Positions 10,905 through 22,188 are shown, numbered from the stretch's first letter. The stretch: 64,000 nucleotides of DNA from Wyeomyia smithii (GCF_029784165.1 NC_073695.1:90713902-90777901), one strand, 5' to 3'. Notes: generated by a model not told the origin, from the letters alone. Translations and numbers: made by a program.

Positions 10905-12560
10905 AACGTATACTTCGTACCGCTCGTGATTCTTACGATTACTCCATTCCTCCATTTTCTTGTTTACCACCGAGTATTGATCACAGGATCATATACTCGA
11001 AGACCTCAAGTGTTCGCTGATTGACGTCCAAGATTCATGTCCGTATAGCACCACAGGGTGGATCAGAGGCCTGTAGACTGCAAATTTGGTGCGGAACTGT
11101 AGGCTGCGAGACTCAAGCAGGCTATACAAGCCATAGTAAGCTCTGTTCGCTGCTGCATTCTCTCACTTCACCTCGCGGCTCACTTCGTTATAATACGTTA
11201 CGAGTTCACCAAGATAGACAAATTCATCAACATTTTCGAAAGTATCCTCTTTTATCACCACCGTCACCACGTAGGACTACCACGCTCTCTGCTAGTCACC
11301 ATAATACCTGGTCGTTTTGGCAGTATGTATGGTAAGTCTAATTCTCTCAGCTTCCCTTCTGAGGGCCTTTGTAGAGCTGTGGCTACAAATGATATCGATG
11401 ATATCGATGTCGTGCGCAAATCCTAGAAGCATGTAGCACTGCCGTACGTACAGCACCTTCCAAGGCTACGTTAAACAGCAAGTTCGGGAGCTCGTCCCCA
11501 TGCTTCAGACCATCCATCGTCACAAACGCGTCTGAAATTTCACCCGCTCTCCTGACACATGATGTAGAAGCGTCATGGATCGTACAACTCAGTATAATTA
11601 GTTTTGTTGGAAAACCATGTTCAATCATAATCTGCCACAAATTACTGTATTTCATTGAGTCGTACGCCGCTCGTACGCCGTGCTCACGTTTTTCGCTGCT
11701 GTGGAGACTTTGTTTGACAGCTCTAACTTCCCGATATTTCTTCTGACGCGTCACACCATTTACTGCCAGCAATGTGTTAGCATAGACCCGGTTCTTTTGG
11801 ACAGCCGGGCGCGAAGCTTGCCTAAGACGGTGGTTTGAATCGACATTCGGTCTCCGAAAAGACTGCATACTGATGACGTCTGAAAAGTTACAGGCGTCGA
11901 TCAGCATGTGGTCAATCTGGAAGCAGGCGTCTCCAATGGGGGTGTCTCCAGGTGTGCTTCCGAAACATCCGACGTGCAAAATAGCTACTACAGATGGCCA
12001 TTCCACTGGCCACAGCGATATTCATTAGCTTCAAACCTTTATCGTTTGTGGAAGAGTGGAGACTATTCCTACCAATATCGAGGCGGAAAAATTCCTCTCG
12101 TCCGACTTGGGCGCTCATATCCCTGACGACAATCTTTATGTCGTATTGTGAACACTCTCCATACGCTATCTCAAGGAACGCGTAGAGCTCCTCCTTTACG
12201 TCATCGGTTTTATCGGTTGTCGGTGCGTACACGTTGATACACGCTGTATTTGAAGAACATGCCCTTGATCCTAAATATCCATTATTATATTCATTATTGG
12301 GCCTCCACAACATGACTCGCTCCATTTGGCTCTTTAGTAGCACGACACTGACGCCCCGTTCCGCTCTATTACTCTAGTAGATGTGGTACTTGAAAAAAGT
12401 GCCCGCGTTCGGGTCGACTACCTGAATTCACGTTCTCCAACGTACCTCTTGTATGGCTGTCACCTTCACGTTTTTCTTCCGTAGCTCTCTGACCAAGACG
12501 CCCGCGCGTGCCGGTTCGAGCAGAGTCCTAACATTCCAAGTGCCAAGTTTCCAATCGTTG
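10905..12560 (-). pseudogene. RTE-like LINE copy 1 (endonuclease and partial RT)
   Basis: On the minus strand from 12343 the frames give an AP-endonuclease-like domain: VYAPTTDKTDDVKEELYAFL, then HTWRHP, then IDHMLIDACNFSDVISMQSF and RRPNVDSNH. The last motif is normally SDH in this family, so the catalytic Asp is replaced by Asn (codon 11833-11835). Next come scraps of reverse transcriptase (DGLKHGDELPNLLFNVALEG at about 11510-11440) and, near 11200-11260, VVIKEDTFENVDEFVYLGEL, a stretch typical of RTE 3' ends. 11030-11170 encodes a RPLIHPVVLYGHESW-like block. Much of the RT core is deleted. Order and motifs fit the RTE clade. Confidence 0.8.
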
Positions 12561-12639
12561 TCCTTTTTTTTAGCCTAGGTCTATACCGATTGTTCCGGTT
12601 TTCTTTATTCAGCACGATATATACGATCACAAAAGAATA

Positions 12640-13010
12640 CCAACTGAAACATGGACAAAATTGGCTGTTGTTGGCTGGGTAACCTTCATGTACTCGACAG
12701 GGTACCCGGGTACCTTTTCAGATTTTATTGCTTTAAAAAACAAGGATAACCTCAACTAAGCCAGCTGGAATGCTTCTAACTAGTGGAAATAAACCATTTC
12801 TAATCATCAGACTGTTTAAAGCAGCAGGGGGGGAGGGGGTTGCGTCGAAGAGAAAGGCTTTGAATTTTTTCACCCCATAAGTATTCAGGCGGATACCCGA
12901 GTACCCACAAAATAAAATGCTTCTTGCTTTTTGACCGATTTTCGATCTTGGCCTGTCAAAAGAGTGGAAAATCTTAGACAGAATCTTTAGAATCCGAGAC
13001 CGACATGAAC
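12640..13010. other. Unassigned insert with inverted GGGTACCCGGGTA motif
   Basis: The word CAGGGTACCCGGGTACC near 12699 is mirrored by GGATACCCGAGTACCC near 12892, so a roughly 210-bp MITE with short inverted ends is possible. A G tract lies at 12826-12838. Edges and target duplication are not evident, so I only suggest this. Confidence 0.35.
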
Positions 13011-13014
13011 CAGT

Positions 13015-13920
13015 TATCGCTTCGAGTAGTGGGCCGACGCCAGATCCGGCCAAAACAACGCGTCTTCGGCCTTTCGGTATTTCTTGATGAACGACGCAAC
13101 TTCCGGCAGGTACTACGTACTATAAATTTTCCCGTTCACGGCCAGTCCGGAGCGAAAAAAGAACAACTTTGACATCCCCTTTTTGCTGATTGTCAGCCAC
13201 AGCAGCACCTTCTTGGGGAACTTGGTGTGTGGAATAAACTTCACCTCGGTGCTCACTTCCTTAGTGGGGGAGGTAAAATACGAAGTGCTCTGCCAGTCGT
13301 TGTCATCCAGGGTGAGACAGGTCTCGTCGTCCATCACCACTGCCACGTCGCGATTCGCCGGGAAAATCGACTTGACCTTCTTATTCAACCGCTGTCGCTG
13401 CGTCATTGCCTGCAGCTCCGAGACTAGTGGACGGGACTGCTGCTACGACATGTATGTTCATGTTCACCAGGTACTTTTTCACTGTTTGACCGGTTGCACC
13501 GATCCTCGGCCAAGCGCACGCAGCGATGTAGCCACTTTTCGCTCGGTTTTTCTCTCCAGCATCTTTTGGAGCTTCTTGTCGCTCAAGGTCGTCGGTTTTC
13601 CGGAACCGGGTCTTCTTTCAATGCTCTGATTGTTGCCCAATAGTGCCAAGATTTTTATAGATGCCGGAATGGGCGTATCCGATGTCCACGTACTGCCACA
13701 CGATGTCCTTTTTGGACGCGATGGGGTACCGTTCATTGAACGCGCACACTACTGAACGGAGTAGCTTCACTGTTTTCGTCATCACGGTTAGAGGTCGACT
13801 GATAGAGCTGTCATGTTTTTTCTGCTGACTCATGGGTTAATATGATTGATACTGCATGCGTAGTCTTGTCAGTACGTTTAAAAGTAAACCCATGAAAAAT
13901 CGTCAAATTTTGTCCATTTC
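13015..13920 (-). pseudogene. Mariner-family relic B
   Basis: The minus strand, read from 13833, gives an N-terminal DNA-binding region (NERYPIASKKDIVWQYVD, then RRPGSGKPTTLSDKKLQKML and VATSLRALG), followed by MDDETCLTLDDNDWQSTSYF and TKFPKKVLLWLTISKKGMSK with the residues SGLAVNGK. The MDDET and WLTIS blocks are the catalytic core of an IS630-Tc1-mariner transposase of a family different from the ITmD37E-like copy at 9.7 kb. At least four frameshifts or stops break it. Related relics lie at 31095-32285 and 47880-50340. Ends are approximate. Confidence 0.75.
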
Positions 13921-13924
13921 TTTT

Positions 13925-15155
13925 CACGCAAACGCTATGATGTTAAAGTCATTCGAGAAGCTCAGAAGCCAAACAGAGCTTGTGAAAATCGTGCCTCTCG
14001 TGTCGATGTCCGCCTTCCAGATCACACTCTCAAGGGCGATGGTAAATAGCAAACACGAAAGTCCCTCACCTTGCCTTAACCCTCTGCGCGATTTAAAGGG
14101 GCTCGAGAGTATTCCCGAAACACGCACGTAGCACATCACTTGCACCATGGCAGGCATGTCCAAACCCACCACACCACACGCGTGTGTGTTCTAAGCGATA
14201 CCACGGAGGGTATTTTCATTGCCCATTAGTGCTTATACAAAACGAAAACCCACAGTGTTCTAAATAAAACAGCCCTTCAGAAGCAAACACAGGTCCGAGT
14301 GTTCCCGACTTCGTGAGCCCCCGGGAGCCCGCTTGCTAACACGTGTTTTCTCAACCCCTCGGTTGCCTCATGTGCCGAAGTTAAAAACCCTCGGCTCGTG
14401 TGTTAACGAGTGGTTATCCAGTGTTTTGTCTCTAGCTAGCGACGGAGGGTAATACGAATAGCCCTGCGTGGTGTGTTTGTTAGCAGATGGGCCACAAGCG
14501 CTTTAGTGTGCTGTGTTTTCCCCATACCTGCACCATGGTGGCCTTGATCAGTCGAGTCAGTTTATCCGGAAATCCGTTGTCGTGTATGATCTGCCATAGT
14601 TGTTCTCGATTGACTGTATCATAGGCCGTCGTGAAGTCGATGAAGATGTGATGTGTTTGCACGTGTTAGGTACTCGTGACATTTCTGTAACATCTGTCGG
14701 TTCGGGAAGATCTGGTCCATGGTGGTACGAGTTCCCATGAAACTCGCTTGGTACTGGCCCACGAACCTCCTGGTTGAAGGTGATAGACGACGGAACAGGA
14801 TCTGTGAGAGTATTTTGTAGGCGGCAATAACTAGCGAGATACCGTGGTAGTTACGGTATTCTAGCTTGTCGCTCTTTTTGTACTCACTAGTCTGGCGGTT
14901 TCCCTTCTCACAAATCCTGGAAATGATCCATTGTAGCGCTCTAGTCAGCGCTTTTCTCCCATGTTTGCAGAGCTTGGTCGGCAGTCCGTCTTTGCCTGCG
15001 GCTTTGTTGTTCTTCAGCGTTCCGATCTCACAAAGAACTTCATGAACATCGGGGGCTGGCACCCGGTCGGGGTTCGCCACAAAAGGTAGAATCACAAATA
15101 GCAGAAGCACGAAAGGCAGAATCATGAAAGGCAGAACTCTATGTCCGTACACACA
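13925..15155 (-). pseudogene. RTE-like LINE copy 2 (reverse transcriptase), interrupted
   Basis: From 15100 on the minus strand: APDVHEVLCEIGTLKNNKAA and GKDGLPTKL (start of the RT domain), YHGISLVIAAYKILSQILFR, QYQASFMGTRTTMDQIF, then HHIFIDFTTAYDTVNREQLW (RT motif A with its Asp), and, after an insertion at 14151-14525, VRVSGILSSPFKSRRGLRQG with EGLSCLLFTIALE. The FADD motif reads FSND (about 13940-13961), so the catalytic YxDD/FADD site is destroyed. Position and motifs fit the RTE clade. The downstream side abuts mariner relic B. It is a different copy from the one at 10.9-12.6 kb because that one lies downstream but begins again with the endonuclease. Confidence 0.8.
14151..14525. mobile_element. 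375-bp insertion in RTE copy 2 with target duplication
   Basis: The 13-base target ACYTGCACCATGG flanks the insert at 14138-14150 (ACTTGCACCATGG) and 14526-14538 (ACCTGCACCATGG), one mismatch. Removing the insert and one copy of the target restores the RT reading frame context (KATMVQV then MCYVRVSG). The insert has no coding sequence, is GC-richer than its surroundings and lacks inverted ends, so a SINE or a truncated retroposon is most likely. Neither a clear A/B box nor an A tail is seen. Confidence 0.7.
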
Positions 15156-15210
15156 AGGCAGAATATTTCAAAAGGCGAAATTTCGAAGGGCACGAAAGGC
15201 AGAATCGCTG
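15078..15210. repeat. Degenerate short iterations of GAAAGGCAGAATCA
   Basis: The word family AAAGGTAGAATCACA, GAAAGGCAGAATCAT, GAAAGGCAGAACTCT, CAAGGCAGAATATT, CAAAAGGCGAAATTT and GAAAGGCAGAATCGC recurs about seven times at irregular spacing. This replaces the expected N-terminal continuation of the neighbouring RTE reading frame. Confidence 0.75.
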
Positions 15211-15844
15211 GTAGCAAAACCTGACTCTGGATAGCCAAGTGCATTTCCATCAATTGATGCTAATCCTGGTCATGGTATCAAAGCTGCTACTCTACATTTA
15301 TTATTTGATATTATTTGGTAACCAGACACAATAATCGGTCGCAAGCAATGACCAGTTTTGATGGGAGGTGCAAATCAAGCCTAATTATTAAATTCGAAAC
15401 ACACAAACTGGCTTGGCTCAGGTCCTCAAGACTCTCACGGCATCGCGGAGAGTAATTTTTCGGTGTTACTACACTATAACTATTATAACTTACAGTAGTC
15501 TCAACGGCTCGTTGGTTATAATTAACATAAAACAATTCTTGCGGCGAAGACGCGTAATCGAGGGCAAGGAACTGAGGCGGCACAAAGCTGCCGTAGTTTC
15601 CGTGGTCCGAGCCGACCGCCGACCCGCCGTCGGAAGCGGCGGCCTCTCGTCTGCAAACGACTGATCTACTGGTTTTCTAGGATTATTCAAACAGGTTTTC
15701 ATTCCCTTTCTGTTTTTTTTATAGTTGTAGTTGTAGTTGTTTGATCTTTTGTGGCATTGTCCGGATGTTTTTTGCTGTTTGCACATTTCGTTTTTTTTTT
15801 TACCATTTTGCAGTGCTACTTATTGAGAAGTAACCTGCTCCGTG
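15211..15844. other. Unassigned DNA with a GC-rich hairpin patch
   Basis: No gene recognised. 15580-15650 is GC-rich and contains CCGCCGTC-GGAA-GCGGCGG-like complementarity. Overlapping frames of 83-98 codons here have no recognisable domains. Confidence 0.4.
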
Positions 15845-16175
15845 TTATAGTGCTTTTTGTCTTCTCCTTCAGACTTAGTAACCTACTTCCTTCCTTATCG
15901 ACCTTATCATATCCTCCTGCAGGCTATCACTCTAAAAGCATATAACGTGCTATAGTCTATGATATTATCGAAGCTTTAGATCAGTGGTTATTAAGTCTGG
16001 AGGGAAGTTTTAGTAGTTTTTGTCTTCTCATTCAGATTTAGTAACCAACTGTCTTCTTTATCGATTCTATCATATCCTCCTGCAAGCTATCACTCTAAAA
16101 GCATATAACGTGCTATAGTCTATAATATTATCGAAGCTTTAGACGAGAGGTTATTAAATCTGGAGAGAAGATTTT
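15845..16175. repeat. Two-copy tandem repeat, period about 165 bp
   Basis: Unit 1 (from about 15848) and unit 2 (from about 16013) share TTTTTGTCTTCTC, CTTATCATATCCTCCTGCAG (with small changes), CTATCACTCTAAAAGCATAT and ATTATCGAAGCTTTAGA. Divergence is modest. No coding sequence. Confidence 0.85.
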
Positions 16176-16216
16176 GTGTGGAAGAGCCTGAGAATAAACC
16201 CATACTTAAAGTCCTT

Positions 16217-16311
16217 TTTGCGAACGAATGGTTTGGTTCTACTAAGATTCGAACCTATCACCATTTGCTTGTCAAAGCGGACTCTGTAACCTTGCGGCTA
16301 CGAAGCTCGAC
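16217..16311 (-). mobile_element. tRNA-like SINE fragment, second family
   Basis: On the minus strand: GAGCTTCGTAGCCGCAAGG (A-box region), TTACAGAGTCCGCTTTGACA (anticodon-arm region) and ATAGGTTCGAATCTTAGTAG (B box GGTTCGAATCT). This is a complete tRNA-like head about 85 bp long. The loop bases do not give a convincing cloverleaf, so I call a SINE head rather than a tRNA gene. A second copy with an insertion is at 16884-17060. Confidence 0.65.
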
Positions 16312-16883
16312 AAAAAAAAATTCATTCCCTTAGTTAAGTCCGAACGAGCGGTAGCGAGTAAGGACAGCATACACTTGGACAATAGAGTAGCCGTAGCCGT
16401 CCGCTCCGAATCAGGCGCTTTTTGAGCTGCCCCTAACATGGAGAACAGACGCTCAGGTAAGCTGCCCTTCGAGAACAGCCCTCTATTCCCTGTTAGCAAA
16501 CGACTAAGTTTCCACCGGTTCATCGATCTTTCCTTGGTTGCTCGTATCCCAGTCGGTACCACATGGAGGTATGCATAGGAGTTGCTTGGCATTCTGCTTT
16601 GGGCCAACTAGTACGGGTGTACTGCTGGTACGCACTGCTCAGCCGTTTAGTAACCGGTAGTTCTCTAAAACCACAAAATTTGTACCATAACAACAACAAC
16701 CATATTGCACCTCCAGGCTATTCAGATATCGAAAGTCGCCATCTTGGATATCAAAATGAAATCAGACACCGTTTTCAAGTTACTGAGCATAGTCCCAGCT
16801 CTAAATATATGAATGTTGGGGAGTATTCAATCTTTTTTCTTGTTTCCTTCTTCAATCATTTTTCTTGCTTGGACAACCAGCTG
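16312..16883. other. Unassigned DNA next to SINE heads
   Basis: A minus-strand frame of about 111 codons (16607-16272) runs from here into the SINE head without recognisable domain. It could be the body of a longer element ending in the SINE-like head. 16700-16790 contains a degenerate AAAGTCGCCATCTTGGAT unit related to the repeats at 21.2 and 61.4 kb. Confidence 0.4.
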
Positions 16884-17060
16884 ACCTGATTCTACTAAGA
16901 TTCGAACCCAAATCAAAATGGGCTCTATTTGTGGTTTTGAGTTCACCATTTAATTTTATTTTCTCTGGATAGTTGATTCGTTTCGGTGAAACCGACACAA
17001 ATCAACTATCCAGAGAAAATAAAGTGGACTCTGTAACCTTGCAACTACCGAATTCCCCAT
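16884..17060 (-). mobile_element. tRNA-like SINE fragment interrupted by a palindrome
   Basis: Same family as 16217-16311: CTACTAAGATTCGAACC on the left (B box) and GGACTCTGTAACCTTGCAAC on the right (A-box side). In the intact copy these are joined by a short CACCATTTGCTTGTCAAAGC; here the part after CACCATTT is replaced by the palindrome at 16955-17023. Confidence 0.7.
16955..17023. repeat. 69-bp near-perfect palindrome
   Basis: Left arm 16955-16978 and right arm 17000-17023 are exact reverse complements over 24 bp (core TTCTCTGGATAGTTGATT). The 21-base centre can itself fold (TCGGT-GAA-ACCGA). It lies at the position of the anticodon loop of a tRNA-like SINE head. Confidence 0.95.
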
Positions 17061-18920
17061 AATATAGTTTCACACAGAAACTGAATGGCGATGAATATCG
17101 AAATAGTGTCGGACATAAATTTTCGGTCTCTTAGCAGCACGTCAGTTTTGAAAATAAAAACAATTTTTGAAAGTAGTCACTAATTTTATTCATTTTAACC
17201 AGTTTTTCAGTAAACGGAAGTCACCAAAATAGCAGCGGGCCGATTCCGAAAATACCAATATAATCGATTTTGGCAGATACGCGAGAACCGGAAGTCGCTA
17301 TCATAAATTTCAAAACAATGGAATTTCTATTGAAATTTCATCCAGACTATCATTTGAAAAGGTCTGAAGTTTGAACCTCTTTTCGATATATCGATATATT
17401 TTAATAATAAAAAACCAAAAAATGATTTGAAAAAAAGGTCATCTCAGATTTTTTAGACACTAGTGTTTTAGATAGACAATTCACACTCTTAAGGAGAAAA
17501 TGTTTGAAAAAAAAAACGCATGAATTTTTTTGTAAATAAAAGATAATTTCCATGTTTTCTTCTTGTTTATATGAATAATGAAAGTTTTGTCTCCAACTTT
17601 AGAAACATAATTTCCTCAATAAATATAGAACAAGACATAGAAAGTACTGTCGAAATAATTTGCACTGGAAAAGTAAGCTATAAAATATTTGTTACAACCA
17701 AATTTCCACAATTTCGAAAAAATTGTTGTGAAGCGAAATGGAGCGGATCTTCACGAAAATACAAAAATATATTATAAATTACTTGTAGAGATTAAAAAAT
17801 AACATAACTTTTTTCACAATGCTACCTCTCTCAAACGTTACTGAGCACTTCACTCAATAATACCCAATAACTCTTCAGCAATAGGACAAAAAGAAAAAGA
17901 ATATATGGGACTAATCCTTCGTTGCGCCTTAAGTGATCAGTTGCATTTTCACTCGTGAGACGAAATTAAAGACACTTTAGGGTGATGTTTTGCCCAACTA
18001 ATATTTGAATGTTGTTTACCAATATTCAAAATGACAAAAAAGCAAAAAATTCTCAGAAAAAAATGTTCCATTTTTGGCAACTGAAAATCGAGGAGCGTGT
18101 TGCCAAAAACGGAACATACCTGTACCACAATTCCCTAGAAATCTTAACTTAATTAACAACTAAGAACACCTTATTTTCCGCAGCTTCCTCTTTCGTCATA
18201 AATATGAATTTCATTTGTTTGAAGAACATGTATGCAAAATTTGATGGAAATCGGTTCAGACATTTCTGAATTATGGTGTAACATTCATTCAAACAAAAAT
18301 GAATTCAAATTCTGACTCTAATTATTTTTATATATTTTTAGGAAAAATTTTACACTTCTTGGAACAAAGAATAAATTTTTACTTTTCTTCGCATAAATTC
18401 ACACAACATAACTCCTAGTTGTGCAACAGAACCTCAGTGCATGTTACGGAGCATTTCTATACCATCAAGTTTAGTTCTGATACAATTTTGATTAGGTTGA
18501 AAGTTCAACAAAAAATTATTTTACATCATTGTGAAGTTTGTCTTTAAGAAAAGTAGAAGATCCGCATGCACCCCTCAAGTGTGCAGTTAACTATTTGTTT
18601 GAATCAATTATAATCTTATGAACTCCCTAAAAGTATTTGCTCAACGGCTTCTCATATTGATATCCTAAGCTATCTTCAGTCTGAAACATGCTTCACTTTC
18701 CATTAGTTTACAATCCGTTCACAGTCGTTCGGTTCAAGACAGGCCCTTAAAATCAATTTGCCTTGCCGGTTGCATTGTCAGAGACGGTACTCTGTTGATT
18801 TATGATGACCATTTCTATGTCCATTTGCATTGTATAATTACGCCAATGCGAGTTATAATGAGCTTTATTTAATAATAAATATCCGCTCGTGTTGATATAT
18901 CAATAACATTCACCAGACCG
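17061..18920. other. Unassigned AT-rich DNA
   Basis: 17200-17345 carries degenerate ACCGGAAGTCGCTATC-type units of the family seen at 21.2 and 61.4 kb. A hairpin lies at 18063-18117 (separate entry). Otherwise no gene or transposon is recognised; frames are short and the sequence is AT-rich. Confidence 0.45.
18063..18117. repeat. Hairpin with 19-bp arms
   Basis: ATGTTCCATTTTTGGCAAC at 18063-18081 pairs with GTTGCCAAAAACGGAACAT at 18099-18117, with one mismatch and a 17-base loop. No neighbouring coding sequence explains it; probably a miniature inverted-repeat remnant. Confidence 0.85.
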
Positions 18921-21160
18921 TGATTAAATGGAATCATCAATCTTTGCAGCTCTGCTACGGGCATGCAGACGATCGAATGTGAATGTTGAAAACGGAAATC
19001 GACCCGAGCGCAACGGTTGAAAATTCAACAGAATACAATTCGCTGCCGTCGTCGCCGCCAAGCTTTGCATACGTGCTAACTTCGTGTTGCTTGTATTCAT
19101 CACGGAACCCTTTATAAGATTACAAAAGATTGCCAAACTCAAACATCGGCGCACTCGAGGTGCATGTGTGTGTATGTATGCGGTGCGCTTCGGGAATGTA
19201 ATGGAACCAGAAGAAAGTCTCGCAGATTCCGCTCCGCAGGGGCAAACCATTATCGCAACTGTGAACTTTTTTATTTGCGAAGAGAAAAACTTTTCCCGAT
19301 TATCCTTCCGTGCGATAGCAGCCGGTTTCCGGAGTTCCTTTTACGCTTCTCTTGGCAAACCGAAAGAAGTCTATTCAATTATAAGTTGTATCGTTTAGCT
19401 CCGGCAAGTTTGGATCGATGTAAAAATTCGAATGGAACGGAAGCAGTTAGCAAACCAATCCCGGCGAATGTATCTTGATTTTAAAGCCAATGTGGGCAGT
19501 TCGGGGAATAGGGAATCATTGGGCTTTTTGTTGTATGTTTAACGATATTTTTGCTTTATAAATAGCACGCCAAGTAATCATCTCGTTAATGGTAATACTA
19601 ACTAATTTTGTTATTTTTCGTGAATTGCGAAGGATTTCGAAACGATTTGCTGTTTGAATAAAACCGGTAGAAATCGGGTCTGTTTCCTTCAACAAGATAG
19701 AAACTTTCCTCTTGTTGAGCGTGCATTCTGAAGTATTTTGGGCTATTTATTTCCAGAGCTTCGCACTGAGAGATGTGTTGATACCAACTGTAACAATTAT
19801 TACACAGTTCAAATGACAATGCTACATCGAATGATTTAGTAACATGTATTACTAACCATTGCAAAAAGAAACACACAAAGACAAGACCAGAAGAAGCTTG
19901 ACCTATATTGTGCTATCATTTTCTGTGAGGTGGTTACTTTTCCTCTTACCTCAACACAATTCAAGATTGATTTGCTGCAAAACTGACTTTGGATTGATTT
20001 TTTAAGTCCCTACACATGACTAAATGAAACAAATTTACCCGAACAACACGAGAGAACAAAATTAAATCATACGTATAAGTTTCGTTATTAAATATTAAGA
20101 TAAATATTACAAATAATTATACTGACATGCTTACTTTGTAATAATTTGTTTTTATTTTCGTAAATTTTTTTCATACTATAGTAACCAAGATTTTTTGTTT
20201 TTATTGCTCGGGAAAAACGATAGCAGCTGCTTTTCATTACCACGAAAAACAATAGAACAATATATGCATCCACTCCTTTGCGATATATATTTAACGCCAG
20301 TATCTGTAGCAATTTCCGGTCTACAATTCAATTTTCGATTGCCAAGGAATTATACTGTTTGCAGAATAAATTACCATGACTGAACGTTTGCTAACCATTC
20401 TCTGCACATTTCCTCATCCAATATTTACTCTTGCCTGAGATGAAATAAAATTTAAACCTGCCTCCCACCAGACCAGCCTTTCAACTTTAGTAGCTTTGCC
20501 TAGAGTTCGGTGCAAACTGCTTCGAACTTGATCAACATATGAAGATAGTTGTGAAAATGGAATCGACGGGGGTGGTGAGGTCAGTACGGGTGTGAACGAA
20601 GAGTTCTGCATACGGCGGCATTTTCAGTTTCAGCCCTGAATCAAATGCTAACCGTTTCGTTCCATATACACTTTCCGCTATTTGACTATCAAAATGCGCA
20701 TGCAAATAAAGGAGCCTGTCGTTGACTACTGCATCTCCTTCCCTACGGATTCTCAAAGCAGAGGAAAACGAATGGCCGCAATGACAGCTGGAACATATCG
20801 ATGATGTCATCCATCGGTAGTGTGCCATTGTGTTCGAAAATCTGCTCGAATCCTTCCAGCGCTATAATTCCACCAGGCAAATGCGGGTATCAATCAGACT
20901 AGCCATTTGTAGGGTATTCTTAATACTGCGTAACATTTTATAACAGTATTGGTTTCTGTGCGTTGCTTGGTTTAACCTACATGGTTTACCATTTTTTCTT
21001 AAAGGTTATTAAAAGTCTACAAAAAGACTCTGTTCGATTACTCTTAGTTGCAAAAGACAAAAAATAAAACAAAAAATGCAACGGATGTTCAATCAAATCT
21101 TCAGAAAAATCTGAGTCACCACTAGCTGATCCGGCAAACTTCGTCCCGCCCACTTTGGAG
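18921..21160. other. Unassigned DNA, partly of unique-looking composition
   Basis: 18920-19480 is less AT-rich than its surroundings and has frames of 104-108 codons in three phases, none with a recognisable domain; it could hold regulatory or untranslated host sequence. 19500-21160 shows nothing recognisable. Confidence 0.4.
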
Positions 21161-21164
21161 TTTA

Positions 21165-21560
21165 ATTAAATAATTCTGAACACTCCAAATTCATTGATTA
21201 CTTGCGATTTGTTTATAGTCTGCAAATGCAAGTCAAATCGGCCATAGGATATAATCAAGGTCAAAAGATAAATCGTTTGAAATGATTGGTTTAACCGGAA
21301 TGACAACACTTTTGGCTTCTGTACATCACCTCTATTCTGAAAACATCCACATTAAGTGGTATTCGGTCATTTTCAGCTGTTTTTCTGGCATCAATCTGAT
21401 TCCGGAAATACCCATATTGAGAGGTATTTAGTTATTTTGGTTGTTTTCCAGAAACTGAAAGTGGTCATCTTTGAATTCCAAATGGTGTCCAGGGCCAATG
21501 CTTGGCTTCTATGCATCATCTTGATTACGTAAATATACATATTGAGTAGTAGGGTAACGG
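21165..21560 (+). repeat. Dispersed CCGGAA/CATATTG repeat, copy 1
   Basis: Contains two to three degenerate units of the pattern CCGGAAATACCCATATTG, GGTATTCGGTCATTTTCAGC, TTCTGTACATCA. The same order of blocks recurs at 61250-61800, starting from AAATTCATTGATTNCTTGCG in both places. The hAT element at 21570 is inserted at the right edge. Confidence 0.8.
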
Positions 21561-21561
21561 G

Positions 21562-21569
21562 GGTATGGC
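21562..21569. other. hAT target-site duplication, left
   Basis: GGTATGGC, identical to 23335-23342. Confidence 0.93.
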
Positions 21570-21876
21570 TAGAGCGTCCATTTCCCGACTGTTCTTAGCT
21601 TCCCGGGATTCGGGAAATATAAATATGATTTCCCGGGAAATCCCGGAATCCCGGGAAATCCCGGAATCCCGGGATGTAGAAGAAATTTTGAAAGAAACGT
21701 AAAATAACTGCAATTTATTTAATTTAGATTTTTTTTTGTCACATAAAATGAGAAAAGGAATCGAATTCCTAAAACAATATAAAAAGATGATCAATTCTCG
21801 AAAATTTTAATAAAGTACATTAGTTTGGCTGGTAATTTTTGTTTCACAAACTGCATCTTTTTATTTATTTATTTAT

Positions 21877-22188
21877 TTATTTATTAGCTCTACCAACAGA
21901 CATTTTAGGACTAGTCTTAATGGTTATTAATAAATAAAACATTACGAAACAGATCAACGAATATCCTGCAGGAGGACTACTTAGCTTCGACACTTTACGA
22001 GGATTTGAGTGTGTAGTTACCGTTTCTTCAGAGGACAGTCGTTTTATGGTGATTTTGTGTTTGTTCTGCAAGTGTCGTAAAAGGCCACTGGTAGATGAAC
22101 CCTTGCACGAGAGTTGCTGCGGACATTTCAAGCATTGCGCTTCTTTATCGCCGGGCAGCTTCTTGAAATATTGCCAGACTCCTGCCAT
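21877..22188 (-). pseudogene. BED zinc-finger exon of a hAT transposase
   Basis: ATG at 22188 opens MAGVWQYFKKLPGDKEAQCL. The finger has Cys19-x2-Cys22 and His39-x4-His44, with the aromatic VWQYF start and LLRHLQNKH end typical of BED fingers of hAT transposases. After about residue 72 (KVSKLSS) the frame continues into sequence without transposase similarity, so the remaining transposase exons have been lost by internal deletion. An upstream in-frame start at 22275 is also open; I prefer 22188 because BED fingers in this family begin close to the N-terminus. A short DNA-binding protein could still be produced, which might compete for hAT ends; this is inference. Confidence 0.7.

Noticed and set aside
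13183..13629. 148-codon plus-strand frame
   Set aside because: Antisense of the degenerate mariner transposase that is recognisable on the minus strand.
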